A stretch of DNA of 64,000 nt from Quadrisphaera sp. RL12-1S (lineage in GTDB: Bacteria > Actinomycetota > Actinomycetes > Actinomycetales > Quadrisphaeraceae). A program made the translations under genes and the position numbers. Shown here piece by piece: positions 25,528 to 34,048 of the stretch (the first letter of the stretch is position 1; each line of letters opens with the position of its first letter). The notes beneath the pieces were generated by a model, which ran no database searches, was not told the DNA's origin, and saw only the letters and a list, made by a program, of their open reading frames with translations. The stretch lies in assembly GCF_014270065.1 (NCBI RefSeq), contig NZ_JACNME010000016.1, positions 30,714-94,713 of the forward strand. The letters are read 5' to 3'.

Positions 25528-26972
25528 CAGGCGGAGCGCTCCTGCAGCATCTCCGCCACGAGGAACGCCATCTCGAGGGACTGCTGGTGGTTCAGGCGCG
25601 GGTCGCACAGCGACTCGTACGCCGTGGACAGGTCGGCGTCGGCGATCTCCTGGTGGCCGCCGAGCACCTCGGTGACGTCACCGCCGGTGAGCTCCACGTG
25701 CAGGCCGCCGGGGATGGTGCCCAGGGAGTTGTGCACCTCGAAGAAGCCGCGGACCTCGTCGATGACGTCGTCGAAGCGCCGCGTCTTGTAGCCGGACGGG
25801 CTGGTGATGGTGTTGCCGTGCATCGGGTCGCACGTCCACACCACCTGCGCGCCGGAGTCCGCCACGGCCTCGACCACGGCGGGCATCTTGTCGCGGATCT
25901 TCTCCGCTCCCATGCGCGTGATGAAGGTCAGGCGGCCCGGGCGGCGCTGCGGGTCGAGCTTGTCCACCAGGCCGAGCACCTCGTCCTTGGTGGTGGTGGG
26001 GCCCAGCTTCACGCCGATGGGGTTGCGCACGCGGGAGAGCAGGTCCACGTGGGCGCCGTCGAGCTGGCGGGTGCGCTCACCGATCCACAGGTAGTGGGCC
26101 GAGACGTCGTAGAGCTTGCCGGTGCGCGAGTCGGTGCGGGTGAGGGCGCGCTCGTAGGGCAGCAGCAGCGCCTCGTGGCTGGAGTAGAACTCCACGCGGC
26201 CCAGCAGCTCGTCGCTGTAGGCGCCGCAGGCCTCCATGAAGGAGATGGCGCGCTCGATGTCGCGGGCGGTCGCCTCGTAGCGGGCGTTGGCGGCGTTGCG
26301 GGCGAAGCCCTTGTTCCAGGTGTGCACCTGGCGCAGGTCCGCCTCGCCGCCGGTGGTGAAGGCGCGGACCAGGTTCAGCGTGGACGCGGAGTGGTGGTAG
26401 GCCTTGAGCAGCCGGTTCGCATCGTTGCGGCGCGCCTCGGGGGTGAACGCGAAGTCGTTGACGGCGTCACCGCGGTAGGCGGGCAGCGTCACGCCGTCGC
26501 GGGTCTCGAAGTCGCTGCTGCGGGGCTTGGCGAACTGGCCGGCCAGGCGACCGATCTTCACCACCGGGGTGCTGGCGGCGTAGGTGAGCACCACCGCCAT
26601 CTGCAGGATGGTGCGCATCCGCTTGCGGATGGACTCGGCCGTGGCGTCTGCGAACGTCTCGGCGCAGTCACCGCCCTGCAGCACGAAGGCGCGGCCCGTG
26701 GCCGCGGCGGCCAAGCGCTCGGTGAGGGCGTCGCACTCGCCGGCGAACACCAGCGGCGGCAGCCCCGACAGCTCGGCCACCACGCCGGCCAGCTCGGCCT
26801 CGTCCCACTCGGGCTGCTGCATGGCGGGCAGCTCCGAGGGCAGGTCGGCCACGGCGCCGTTGGGCGCGGCGGGGGCGTCGAGGGCGGAGCGGTAGGCCAC
26901 GCCGGCCGTGGACCCCTTCACGGGGCCCGTGGAGGCGGGCGGGACGGCGCCGGGCTGCGTCGTGGTGCTCAC
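25527..26972 (-). CDS. aroG: Class II 3-deoxy-7-phosphoheptulonate synthase (AroG)
   Basis: About 481 residues, full length for the plant/mycobacterial type II DAHP synthase. Seen: FVLQGGDCAETF (about 95-106), the KIGRLAGQFAKPRSS segment, LPAYRGDAVN, and the metal-site DPMHGNTI plus GGLHVELTGGDVTEVLGG. It condenses PEP and erythrose-4-phosphate, the first shikimate-pathway step. A TACCCT hexamer 8 nt before the GTG suggests a leaderless start; the Shine-Dalgarno is poor. The same gene lies close to pknL/Rv2175c in M. tuberculosis (Rv2178c). Confidence 0.95.
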   Translation of the reverse strand: MSTTTQPGAVPPASTGPVKGSTAGVAYRSALDAPAAPNGAVADLPSELPAMQQPEWDEAELAGVVAELSGLPPLVFAGECDALTERLAAAATGRAFVLQGGDCAETFADATAESIRKRMRTILQMAVVLTYAASTPVVKIGRLAGQFAKPRSSDFETRDGVTLPAYRGDAVNDFAFTPEARRNDANRLLKAYHHSASTLNLVRAFTTGGEADLRQVHTWNKGFARNAANARYEATARDIERAISFMEACGAYSDELLGRVEFYSSHEALLLPYERALTRTDSRTGKLYDVSAHYLWIGERTRQLDGAHVDLLSRVRNPIGVKLGPTTTKDEVLGLVDKLDPQRRPGRLTFITRMGAEKIRDKMPAVVEAVADSGAQVVWTCDPMHGNTITSPSGYKTRRFDDVIDEVRGFFEVHNSLGTIPGGLHVELTGGDVTEVLGGHQEIADADLSTAYESLCDPRLNHQQSLEMAFLVAEMLQERSA

Positions 26973-26980
26973 AACAGGTC

Positions 26981-26986
26981 AGGGTA
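26981..26986 (-). promoter_or_regulatory. -10-like TACCCT of aroG
   Basis: Minus-strand TACCCT, then 8 nt, then the GTG at 26972. Confidence 0.4.
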
Positions 26987-27043
26987 CGGGCGCGGGCACA
27001 GCGGTTTCTCCGATGCCCGCCGCCGTCATCCGCCCGGACGGCG

Positions 27044-27088
27044 GACGGGCCGCTCCCACCACCTGGTCGGCGGCAGGAGCGGCCCGTC
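27044..27088 (-). terminator. Hairpin after phosphofructokinase gene
   Basis: Exact 13 bp arms (27044-27056 and 27076-27088), about 28 nt beyond the pfk stop and before aroG on the minus strand. GC-rich without a U-tract, as common in actinobacteria. Confidence 0.65.
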
Positions 27089-27115
27089 GTGAGCTGCCCG
27101 GGTGGGCTGGTGGTG

Positions 27116-28144
27116 TCAGCCGGAGACGTGCTTCAGCTCGTCGATGCGGGCCGTGCTCACGGTCTTCAGCTCGCCGGTGGCCTCGGCCAGCGGCACCTGG
27201 ACGACCTCGGTGCCGCGCAGCGCGGCCATGGTGCCGAAGTTCCCCTCGGCGATCGCGGTGACGGCCGACAGGCCCGAGCGGGTGCCGAGGATGCGGTCGT
27301 ACGCGGTGGGGGTGCCGCCGCGCAGCAGGTGGCCGAGCACCGTGACGCGGGTGGCCAGGTCGGGCAGCTTCTCGTTGAGGATGCGCTCGAGCGCCTCACC
27401 GGCGCCCTTGAGCTGCACGTGGCCGAACGCGTCCAGCTCGGCGCCGGTGTGCGTGACGTCGCCGCCGGCGGCGATGGCGCCCTCGGAGATGACGACCAGG
27501 GGGGCCTCGCCGCGCTCGGCGACCCTGGCGATGGTCGCGGCGACCTCGTCGGCGTCGTACTCCTGCTCGGGCAGCAGCGTGACGTGGGCCGAGGCGGCCA
27601 TGCCGGTGTGCAGGGCGATCCACCCCGCGTGGCGGCCCATGACCTCGACGATCATGGCGCGGTGGTGGCTGGCGCCGGTGGTGGCCAGGCGGTCGCACGC
27701 GTCCACGGCGATCTGCACGGCGGTGTCGAAGCCGAACGTGTAGTCGGTGGCCGACAGGTCGTTGTCGATGGTCTTGGGGGCACCGACCACCTTGATGCCC
27801 TGGCTGTGCAGGTGCGTGGCCACGCCGAGGGTGTCCTCGCCGCCGATCGCCAGCAGGGCGTCGACCTCGAGGCGGGCCATGGTGGCGCGGATCGCGTCGA
27901 CCCCGCCCTCCATCTTGACCGGGTTGGTGCGGGACGAGCCGAGGATCGTGCCGCCGACGGGGAGGATGTGCTCCACCACGGAGCGGTCGAGCGGCGTGGT
28001 GAGCCCCTCGATCGGGCCCTTCCAGCCGTCGCGGAAGCCCACGAACTCGAACCCGTACGTGTCCGTGCCCTTCAGCACGGCGGCACGGATGACGGCGTTG
28101 AGGCCGGGGCAGTCGCCGCCCCCGGTGAGAACTCCGATGCGCAT
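27116..28144 (-). CDS. 6-phosphofructokinase (PfkA family, possibly PPi-dependent)
   Basis: About 342 residues. GVLTGGGDCPGLNAVIRAAV opens the protein; LLAIGGEDTLGVA (about 95-107) and APKTIDNDLSATDYTFGFDTA (about 118-138) carry the substrate-site residues, and MGRHAGWIAL follows. It phosphorylates fructose 6-phosphate in glycolysis. At the two positions that separate phosphoryl donors (E. coli 104 and 124), this enzyme has Asp and Lys, the pattern of pyrophosphate-using enzymes, while most ATP enzymes have Gly at both. Actinobacterial members of this clade include both types, so donor is uncertain. A TAGGGT hexamer lies 8 nt before the ATG. Confidence 0.9.
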   Translation of the reverse strand: MRIGVLTGGGDCPGLNAVIRAAVLKGTDTYGFEFVGFRDGWKGPIEGLTTPLDRSVVEHILPVGGTILGSSRTNPVKMEGGVDAIRATMARLEVDALLAIGGEDTLGVATHLHSQGIKVVGAPKTIDNDLSATDYTFGFDTAVQIAVDACDRLATTGASHHRAMIVEVMGRHAGWIALHTGMAASAHVTLLPEQEYDADEVAATIARVAERGEAPLVVISEGAIAAGGDVTHTGAELDAFGHVQLKGAGEALERILNEKLPDLATRVTVLGHLLRGGTPTAYDRILGTRSGLSAVTAIAEGNFGTMAALRGTEVVQVPLAEATGELKTVSTARIDELKHVSG

Positions 28145-28152
28145 GGTCGCCC

Positions 28153-28158
28153 ACCCTA
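28153..28158 (-). promoter_or_regulatory. -10-like TAGGGT of phosphofructokinase gene
   Basis: Minus-strand TAGGGT followed by 8 nt and the ATG at 28144. Confidence 0.4.
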
Positions 28159-28311
28159 GCGAGGGCGGCCGGTGTCCCCCGCCGTCGTCGTCCTGCCGGT
28201 GCAGCGCGGCACGACGACGACGGCGGCCCGCCGCGGGAAACCCCCGTGACCGCGCACGAGCGGGCGCGCGAGGATGGGGCGCCAGCACCCGACGCCCACC
28301 AGGAGGACGAC

Positions 28312-28524
28312 GTGCCTGAGCCCACCGACAGCGCCGCCGAGCAGACCCCCGACGCCGCAGCGCCCGAGGAGACGCCGGCCGAGGCGCAGAAGCGCCGGTT
28401 CAAGGAGGCCCTGGAGCGCAAGCAGGGCGTGAAACACCCGCACGACGAGGTCGCCGGCGGCAAGAACCTCCACGGCCGCGGCGGCGCCACGGCCCGCCAG
28501 GAGTTCCGCCGCAAGTCCGGCTGA
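28312..28524 (+). CDS. DUF5302 small protein
   Basis: About 70 residues, highly charged, no membrane segment. The C-terminal half has the DUF5302 pattern: QKRRFKEALERKQG, a GGKNLHGRGG linker and a final FRRKSG. Function unknown; the family is restricted to actinobacteria. An AGGAGG ribosome site 7 nt before GTG 28312 fixes the start. It is divergent from pfk, and a repeat cluster begins 9 nt after its stop. Confidence 0.82.
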   Translation: MPEPTDSAAEQTPDAAAPEETPAEAQKRRFKEALERKQGVKHPHDEVAGGKNLHGRGGATARQEFRRKSG

Positions 28525-29199
28525 CCCCTCCCACCGTGATCATGGGCTTCCGGAGCACTTTCCAGCCGTGATCATGGACTTCCGGAGCCGCGCCGGCGAG
28601 GCTGTCGAGCAGACCCGCCAGCGCGGCTCGCGCGCAGACGCACGCTGCTGGTCCCGGACCCACGTGGGACCCGTCGCCACCGGTCGCCGGAGGTGCCCTG
28701 CGTGAGCGGCGTCCCCCACCCTCGGTCAGCAGCCACCGGGTCGGCTGGTCGCACGGACGGCGCTCTCGGGCGCGTCGCGCTACGGCGTCGAGCAGGGCCT
28801 CGGGCACCGGGCCGCGACGGCGCCGCCGCCGGCGCTGATCGCGCGGATGACGGCGCGCAGCTCAGCGGTGCCGCGGTCCGGGGCCGCCCTCATCCGGCCG
28901 AGCCCGGCGCGGGAGGGCAGGCGGCACGCTCGACGCCGAGCTCCACTCGCTGGTCGCGCTCAGCGCTGCGCGGGTCCTCGGCGTGCACCTCTTCCGCACC
29001 AGCTGCCGCAGCCGTGACGACCTCGGCGCCGATGAGCAGGTCGGCCCGCCGAGGCCTCTGGGTCGCTCGGCGGCGGACATCTGCTTCTCCTCGCGTCCGC
29101 GATGCAGCCGTCTGCTCGACTCGAAGATCGCTGTCGACTCCTGGGCCCGGGACACAGCCACCGGCGCGTCGTCTGCCAGGACGGGAGTGCCTGGAACGG
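28525..29199. other. Gene-poor stretch of about 675 bp
   Basis: The first 64 bp hold repeat cluster B. The rest shows no recognisable protein in any frame; the open frames are low-complexity and lack ribosome sites. It may be degraded coding DNA, since the adjoining region at 31.5 kb carries a clear pseudogene, but no specific remnant could be named. Confidence 0.5.
28534..28588. repeat. GTGATCATGG repeat cluster B (two forward units)
   Basis: Two direct units start at 28534 and 28566, exactly 32 bp apart: CCGTGATCATGG, then RCTTCCGGAGC, the first continuing to ACTTTCC. It lies 9 nt after the DUF5302 stop. Confidence 0.85.
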
Positions 29200-29655
29200 T
29201 CATCCGTGGGTGAGATCTGTCAGAGCTGTGGGGGACAGCGGATCTCTGGTGAAGGCGTCCAGGGCCAGGGTGAGCTGCGCTGCGACAGCCCCGGGGTCTG
29301 CCCGGGGCTGCTGATGAGGCACCGTCAGGTCCACCATCAGGCTCGAGAGCAGGGTGAGCAGTGCATCGAGGTTGGTTCTGACGGTGCCCAGCACCGCGGC
29401 ATCGCTCAGAGCTTCGGACGCCGCTGGTGCGTGACCGCGGTCCAGCAAGCGCAGTCCGCTGACCAAGACCGAGGCGGCGTGGGCCTTCGTCAGGCGATCA
29501 GACACGTCGTCGACGCCGTTCGCAGCGCCGGTGAGGTCCCTGCCCGCTTGGGCGAGCAGTCGCTCGAAGCGGTGCAGTCGCTCGAAGTTCTCCAGCAGGA
29601 TCTGTTCGACGATGCGCCCGTAATCGGGTGGGTAGATGAATTCGACGTCGTTCAT
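29200..29655 (-). CDS. Hypothetical helical protein downstream of the chemoreceptor
   Basis: About 151 residues, not recognised. Starts MNDVEFIYPPDYGRIVEQIL and is mostly amphipathic helix (e.g. ENFERLHRFERLLAQAGRDL at about 22-41), with no membrane segment, signal peptide or cysteine. The ATG lies 77 nt after the stop of the MCP gene on the same strand, so a shared transcript and a chemotaxis-related or regulatory role are possible but unproven. Confidence 0.6.
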   Translation of the reverse strand: MNDVEFIYPPDYGRIVEQILLENFERLHRFERLLAQAGRDLTGAANGVDDVSDRLTKAHAASVLVSGLRLLDRGHAPAASEALSDAAVLGTVRTNLDALLTLLSSLMVDLTVPHQQPRADPGAVAAQLTLALDAFTRDPLSPTALTDLTHG

Positions 29656-29732
29656 GGTGCACCTGTTCCATCCGCCGGACGGCGAGCTCCAGTCCCACGG
29701 CCAGTGGTTCGGGCCGGGTGATGGGCGAGTGG

Positions 29733-31319
29733 TCAGACGGTGAAGCGGCCGGTGAGCTCCTGGAGCTTGGCCGCCGAGGCGGCCAGGGCGCTGGCGGTGG
29801 CGGCGGTGTGCCCAGCTCCTTCGCGGTTGGCGTCGGTGCCGGCGGCGATGTCGGAGACGTTCGCGGAGATCTGCGCGGACCCGGTGGAGATCTCCGTGAC
29901 GTTGCGGACCATCTCCGACGTGGTCGCCGACTGCTCCTCCACCGCCGCGGCGATGGTCGACTGCACCTCATCGATGCGACCGATGACGTCCCCGATCTCG
30001 GTGACGGCGGCCGCGGCCGCTGCGGCGTCGCTCTGGGTGGCGTTGACCTTGCCGACGATCTCCTCGGTGGCCTGAGCGGTCTGGCGGGCCAGCTCCTTGA
30101 CCTCCCCGGCCACCACCGCGAAGCCCTTGCCGAGCTCTCCGGCGCGGGCGGCCTCGATGGTGGCGTTCAGGGCCAGCAGGTTGGTCTGCTCGGCGATGGT
30201 GGTGATGAGCTTGACGACGTCGCCGATCTCCTTGCTGGAGACCCCGAGGCGCTCGATGGCGCCGCCGGCCGAGCCGGCGGCGGTGACGGCGTTGGAGGCC
30301 ATGGCGGAGGCGTCGGCGGTGGCGGTGGCGATCTGGGCGATGGCGGCGGTCATCTCCTCCCCGGCGGCGGCGACGGTGGAGATGGAGGCGGTGACCTGCT
30401 CGGAGGCTGCTGAGACGACCTGGGTCTGGGTGGCGGCCTCCTCGGCGCCGGCCGAGATCTGGGCGGCCACGCTGGACAGGGAGGCCGAGGACGCGGCCAG
30501 GGAGCGGGCTTCGGCGGCGATGTCGCGCATGGCGGTGCCGAGGGTGGCCACGGTGGTGTCCACGGCGTCGGCGAGCTGGCCGACCTCGTCCTTGGTGGTC
30601 AGGCCGACGCGGCGGTCCAGGCCCCCGGCAGCGACCTCGCGCATCACGGTGACCACCTTGGACAGGGGCCGGGTCACCGACCGGGCCACCACCAGGGCGA
30701 TCGCCACGGCCAGAGCGATGGCCACCACGGTGCACCCCAGGAGCAGGACGACGGCATCGTGGTAGGACGACTGCCCCTGGACAGCCATCGTCGTCGCGGC
30801 GTCAGCCTCGGTCTTGTTGATGGTGCTCAGCGCCTCCAGAGCCTTCTTGGCAGCTGGGTTGGCGGTCTTGGCGCGCAGGTCGACGAAGCCCTTCAGATCG
30901 TTGGCCCTGGCCAGCGGGATGAGCTGGTCGACAGCGCTGCGCCACTGCGCCAGGGCGGAGGTGTACGCCTCCTGCTGGGCCGGCGTGGTGGCCGGTTCGG
31001 TGGCCAGGTACGCCGTCCACTGCGCGTCCAGGGCCTGCTGATCGGCGTCGAGGGCCTTCAAGGCTGCGTCAGTCCCGGCGCTGTCGGGAGTCAGGGCGGC
31101 GTTGGCCAGGTCGAACCGAGCCTGCACGAAGGCGGTCATCGTCCTGCCTGAGGTCTCCACCGAACCCATCCCACTGGTGGCCAGCAGGTGCAGGTTCGCC
31201 TGCGACCCACCCAGCCGCAGGATGCCCACCCCGGAGACGGCGAGCAGGAGCAGGCAGACGACGGCGAAGCCCAGGCTCAGCTTGCCGGCGATGCGCAGGT
31301 CGTTGAAGCGGCGGATCAT
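29733..31319 (-). CDS. Methyl-accepting chemotaxis protein
   Basis: About 528 residues. A first membrane helix (~12-35), a periplasmic four-helix bundle sensor (~36-190), a second helix (~192-213), HAMP (~214-265) and a cytoplasmic signalling domain. The hairpin tip [20 protein letters not shown] and [15 protein letters not shown] (about 370-405) binds CheA/CheW. No C-terminal NWETF-like tether is present. The ATG at 31319 has an AGGAGA ribosome site. No che genes are nearby, so it is an orphan receptor; the ligand is unknown. Confidence 0.92.
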   Translation of the reverse strand: MIRRFNDLRIAGKLSLGFAVVCLLLLAVSGVGILRLGGSQANLHLLATSGMGSVETSGRTMTAFVQARFDLANAALTPDSAGTDAALKALDADQQALDAQWTAYLATEPATTPAQQEAYTSALAQWRSAVDQLIPLARANDLKGFVDLRAKTANPAAKKALEALSTINKTEADAATTMAVQGQSSYHDAVVLLLGCTVVAIALAVAIALVVARSVTRPLSKVVTVMREVAAGGLDRRVGLTTKDEVGQLADAVDTTVATLGTAMRDIAAEARSLAASSASLSSVAAQISAGAEEAATQTQVVSAASEQVTASISTVAAAGEEMTAAIAQIATATADASAMASNAVTAAGSAGGAIERLGVSSKEIGDVVKLITTIAEQTNLLALNATIEAARAGELGKGFAVVAGEVKELARQTAQATEEIVGKVNATQSDAAAAAAAVTEIGDVIGRIDEVQSTIAAAVEEQSATTSEMVRNVTEISTGSAQISANVSDIAAGTDANREGAGHTAATASALAASAAKLQELTGRFTV

Positions 31320-31523
31320 GGCGTCTCCTGATGTGTGCAGGGGGGAACGAGCGCACGTCCGTCGTGGCTCGGTGGCCCATCGCTGTGACATCGTGTGCCG
31401 CCCCCCAGGTCTGCAGGGGTCTTTGGTCCCGTGGCGATGGGCCCGAGGGCTCACGCGGTCGGGGACGCGCCGTTGCGGGCGGCCGTAGGAGCGGGAAGGC
31501 TCGGTGGCCGAGCAGCCCACACC

Positions 31524-31741
31524 TCCACGAGGTGGTGCGCCGCGGCGTGGCCGTGCTGGACGTGCGCCTGCCCGACGGGGACGGCGTGGCCGTGTGCCGC
31601 GAGCTGCGATCGCGGATGCCGGACCTGTGCGTCCCTGTGATCACCAGCAACAGCGACGACGAGGCCCTGGGTGAGCCCGGCGGGCCGCTGGCGGAGCTGT
31701 CCGAGCGCGAGCGGGAGGTGCCGGAGCTCACCACCGCGAGC
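31524..31741 (+). pseudogene. Decayed NarL/LuxR-type response regulator
   Basis: One frame reads [20 protein letters not shown] (phosphoacceptor Asp at 31559-31561) then [25 protein letters not shown], and continues straight into [13 protein letters not shown], the opening of a LuxR DNA-binding domain. The second half of the receiver domain, the start and the rest of the HTH are missing, so this is an internally deleted, truncated relic. It lies between the MCP and a GAF protein gene, suggesting a former two-component locus. Confidence 0.72.
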
Positions 31742-31781
31742 CATCAGCACCCGACGACCGCCACCGCCGACCCGCGGGGTG

Positions 31782-32309
31782 TCAGTCCAGCTCCACCAGC
31801 GCGAGGAGACGGCTGACCTGGTGGGCGAAGGCGATCAGGATGCGCTCGTCGGCATCGCTGAAGGGCGCGTCTCGCGCGAAGCGGATCAACGCCACACCCC
31901 CGAGCAGGACCCCGTCCTCCGCTCTCACCGGCGCCCCCATGATCGCGCGCAGCGGGTAGCGAGCCAGCAAGACTGCCTGCGCCGCCGACGCCTGCTCCGG
32001 CAGGGATCCCGCGGGCATGTGGTAGCGGACCACCCGACCTCCGACGACGGGTCGCCACATGCCGCTGTCCTCCACCGACCCCGGAGCGCTGACCACGCGC
32101 CCGGTCGCCTCACGCACCTCGGGGTCTGGGTGGTACCAGGCCACGGTCAGGAGCGTGCGACCGTCCTGGGTGAGGCGGCGCAGCGACACCGCCTCCGACG
32201 TCGCCAAGGACAAGCGCTCGACGAGCTCCTGGAGCAGGTGACGCAGACGCTCTTGGACGATCCTGTCGACCTGGCCGAGCAACCACTCCTGCGCCGCTGC
32301 ATCTGTCAC
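31782..32309 (-). CDS. GAF-domain protein
   Basis: About 175 residues. The N-terminus is a helix ([20 protein letters not shown], about 9-28), then a GAF fold: [40 protein letters not shown] and [21 protein letters not shown] at the end. Such stand-alone GAF proteins sense small ligands or redox state and act through partners; no output domain is attached. The GTG at 32309 is the likely start. A histidine-kinase partner is not visible, though a dead response regulator lies just downstream. Confidence 0.7.
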   Translation of the reverse strand: MTDAAAQEWLLGQVDRIVQERLRHLLQELVERLSLATSEAVSLRRLTQDGRTLLTVAWYHPDPEVREATGRVVSAPGSVEDSGMWRPVVGGRVVRYHMPAGSLPEQASAAQAVLLARYPLRAIMGAPVRAEDGVLLGGVALIRFARDAPFSDADERILIAFAHQVSRLLALVELD

Positions 32310-32682
32310 GGTCGCGCATCCCCTCACTGCAGGACTGCCACGTCCAAGCCCCGGTCTCGGACCTGGATCGGGTGGTTCCCACCGGCACCAGCCCACCCGC
32401 TGAGTCCTTCGGCGCGCCCGCAGGTCGACCTGAGGAGGTTGCCAGGCGTCGTCGCCTGCGACATCGCTGGCCAGCACGTCGTGGGACGCCAGCACCGAGC
32501 CACAGCAGCCGACCACGGCCGGCACGGCAGCACGTGGAACTCCATGGTCCTGCAGCGGGTCGAGCCTTGAGCGGTCAACACGCCGCCACCTGTCGATCCA
32601 GCGGACAGGACGGGCCCCCGACCTCCCCCTCCCGGCGGCGATGTGCGAGCCGCGGTGGCTGCGAACGGGCGAGACTGGGCGG
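32310..32682. other. Intergenic region, nothing recognised
   Basis: About 373 bp between the divergent GAF gene and the membrane-anchored protein gene. Both strands were read; open frames lack family features and ribosome sites. It must contain two divergent promoters; only the GAGACT hexamer at 32671 is suggestive. Confidence 0.5.
32671..32676 (+). promoter_or_regulatory. -10-like GAGACT
   Basis: GAGACT followed by 6 nt and GTG 32683; weak match to TAnnnT. Confidence 0.3.
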
Positions 32683-33360
32683 GTGCAGGTCGAGCGCGCG
32701 GACGGGCAGGACGACGACGCCCAGCCCCGCCTCCCCCGCCGCGGCCTGCTGGTCCTCATCTGCGTGGGTGCCGCCACGCTGGTGGGCGCGCTCGTGGCCG
32801 AGGCCGTCTCGAGCGCGCAGAGCGCCGGCGGCTCCCCCGCGCCCTACGGGGTCGTGGGGTGCCAGGCGCCGGCGGGCGCCGCTCCGGTGGACGTCGCGGT
32901 GAGCGCCCGCGCGCTGAGCGCCGACGGCGCTCCCACCGCGACCCTGGGCGGGGTCACGGGCGGGCTGCAGGTGGGCGCGAGCGTGCGCGACCTCTCCGGG
33001 TACGCCGCGCGGGCGGTGCGGCCGTGCGAGGTGGTGCAGGTGACGGTCTACCTCCAGGACGCCGCGGACGGTGCGGTCGCGGGGTCGCTGCGGCAGGCGG
33101 CCGCGCCGCTGGAGGTCGACGGCGGGGACGGGCGCGGGCGCGTGGTCGCCCTGGACTGGCGCAGCTGGGAGGCCTCGCTGCCCGAGGGCGCGCGCGGCGG
33201 CGACCTGCAGGAGCAGGCGAGCTGGCTGGTGACCCTCGTCGACCCGCAGCCCGGCACGTACCGGCTCACCGGGCGCGTGAGCAGCCGGGAGGCGGTCGGG
33301 CGGCCGTCGTCGTCGGGTGACGTCGAGGTGCTCCTCGACGTCACCCCGCACAGCGGGTAG
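32683..33360 (+). CDS. Membrane-anchored extracytoplasmic protein, unknown function
   Basis: About 225 residues. A 20-residue acidic cytosolic lead, one membrane helix (RGLLVLICVGAATLVGALVA, about 20-39), then a soluble extracytoplasmic domain with two cysteines that could pair (VGCQAP and RPCEVV) and a beta-rich pattern ending in SSGDVEVLLDVTPHSG. Family not recognised. The upstream ATG at 32641 is an alternative start. It is convergent with the MoxR operon. Confidence 0.6.
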   Translation: MQVERADGQDDDAQPRLPRRGLLVLICVGAATLVGALVAEAVSSAQSAGGSPAPYGVVGCQAPAGAAPVDVAVSARALSADGAPTATLGGVTGGLQVGASVRDLSGYAARAVRPCEVVQVTVYLQDAADGAVAGSLRQAAAPLEVDGGDGRGRVVALDWRSWEASLPEGARGGDLQEQASWLVTLVDPQPGTYRLTGRVSSREAVGRPSSSGDVEVLLDVTPHSG

Positions 33361-33445
33361 TGGCGCGCAGCAGCGTGATCGTCGCGAGGAGGGGGGCGGG
33401 GGCTGGTGGCGACAGTGGACGTGAGCGCCGCGTCCTCCCCGCCGC

Positions 33446-34048
33446 TCAGCGGGGCGGGCGCTGCAGCAGGGGGCGCAGCAGCACCAGCGCCAGGACCAGC
33501 AGCACCACGGCCCCGACCGCCCCCAGCACCGGCACGGGCGCACCGCCCAGACCCCCGCGGGGCCCGGGCACGGCCGCGAGCAGCGCCACCGCCACCGCCT
33601 GCGCCCCGACCTGCACCACCGCGTACCGCCGCAGCGGCCGGGCCAGCACCGCCAGCTGCACCCGCGCCCGCCACGGCAACGCCCTGACCAGCGCGGTCAG
33701 CACGTGCAGCAGGTGCACGCCGGCCAGCAGCACGAAGAACCCCGGTCGCACGGGCACCAGCGGACGCAGCACCTGCGCGCCCGCCACCACCAGCACGAGC
33801 ACCACCACGGCCACGGGCGCCGGCCACACGGCCACCAGCACCCCGACGAGCACCGCCACGGGCGCCACGCCCGCCCCCGGGAGCGCCGCCAGCACCAGCA
33901 CCGCCGCCACCACCCCCGCGGCGGCGCGCAGCGACAGCACCGGCAGCGCCGGCCCCACGTCCGGCCACGAGGGCGCCGCGGTGGCCGGCCCCCGCCGCGG
34001 GAGCCGCAGCGCCGCGAGCCGCTCCCCCAGCCTCCCCGGCATCTTCAC
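33446..34048 (-). CDS. Membrane protein, last gene of MoxR/DUF58 operon
   Basis: About 200 residues with five or six hydrophobic helices rich in Val/Ala/Leu and a basic N-terminus. Family not recognised. Its GTG overlaps the DUF58 stop by 4 nt (GTGA), so it belongs to the MoxR operon. These operons typically include membrane components of unknown mechanism. Confidence 0.7.
   Translation of the reverse strand: MKMPGRLGERLAALRLPRRGPATAAPSWPDVGPALPVLSLRAAAGVVAAVLVLAALPGAGVAPVAVLVGVLVAVWPAPVAVVVLVLVVAGAQVLRPLVPVRPGFFVLLAGVHLLHVLTALVRALPWRARVQLAVLARPLRRYAVVQVGAQAVAVALLAAVPGPRGGLGGAPVPVLGAVGAVVLLVLALVLLRPLLQRPPR

Noticed and set aside
28246..28311. Upstream ATG for the DUF5302 protein
   Set aside because: The AGGAGG ribosome site lies inside this extension just before GTG 28312, which gives the normal family length.
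28693..29721. 342-codon plus-strand frame across the gene-poor region
   Set aside because: Low-complexity translation, opposite the real 151-residue gene for much of its length, no ribosome site or family match.
31331..31816. Intact response regulator gene
   Set aside because: No acidic N-terminal pocket, half the receiver missing, truncated HTH and unrelated flanking translation; called a pseudogene instead.
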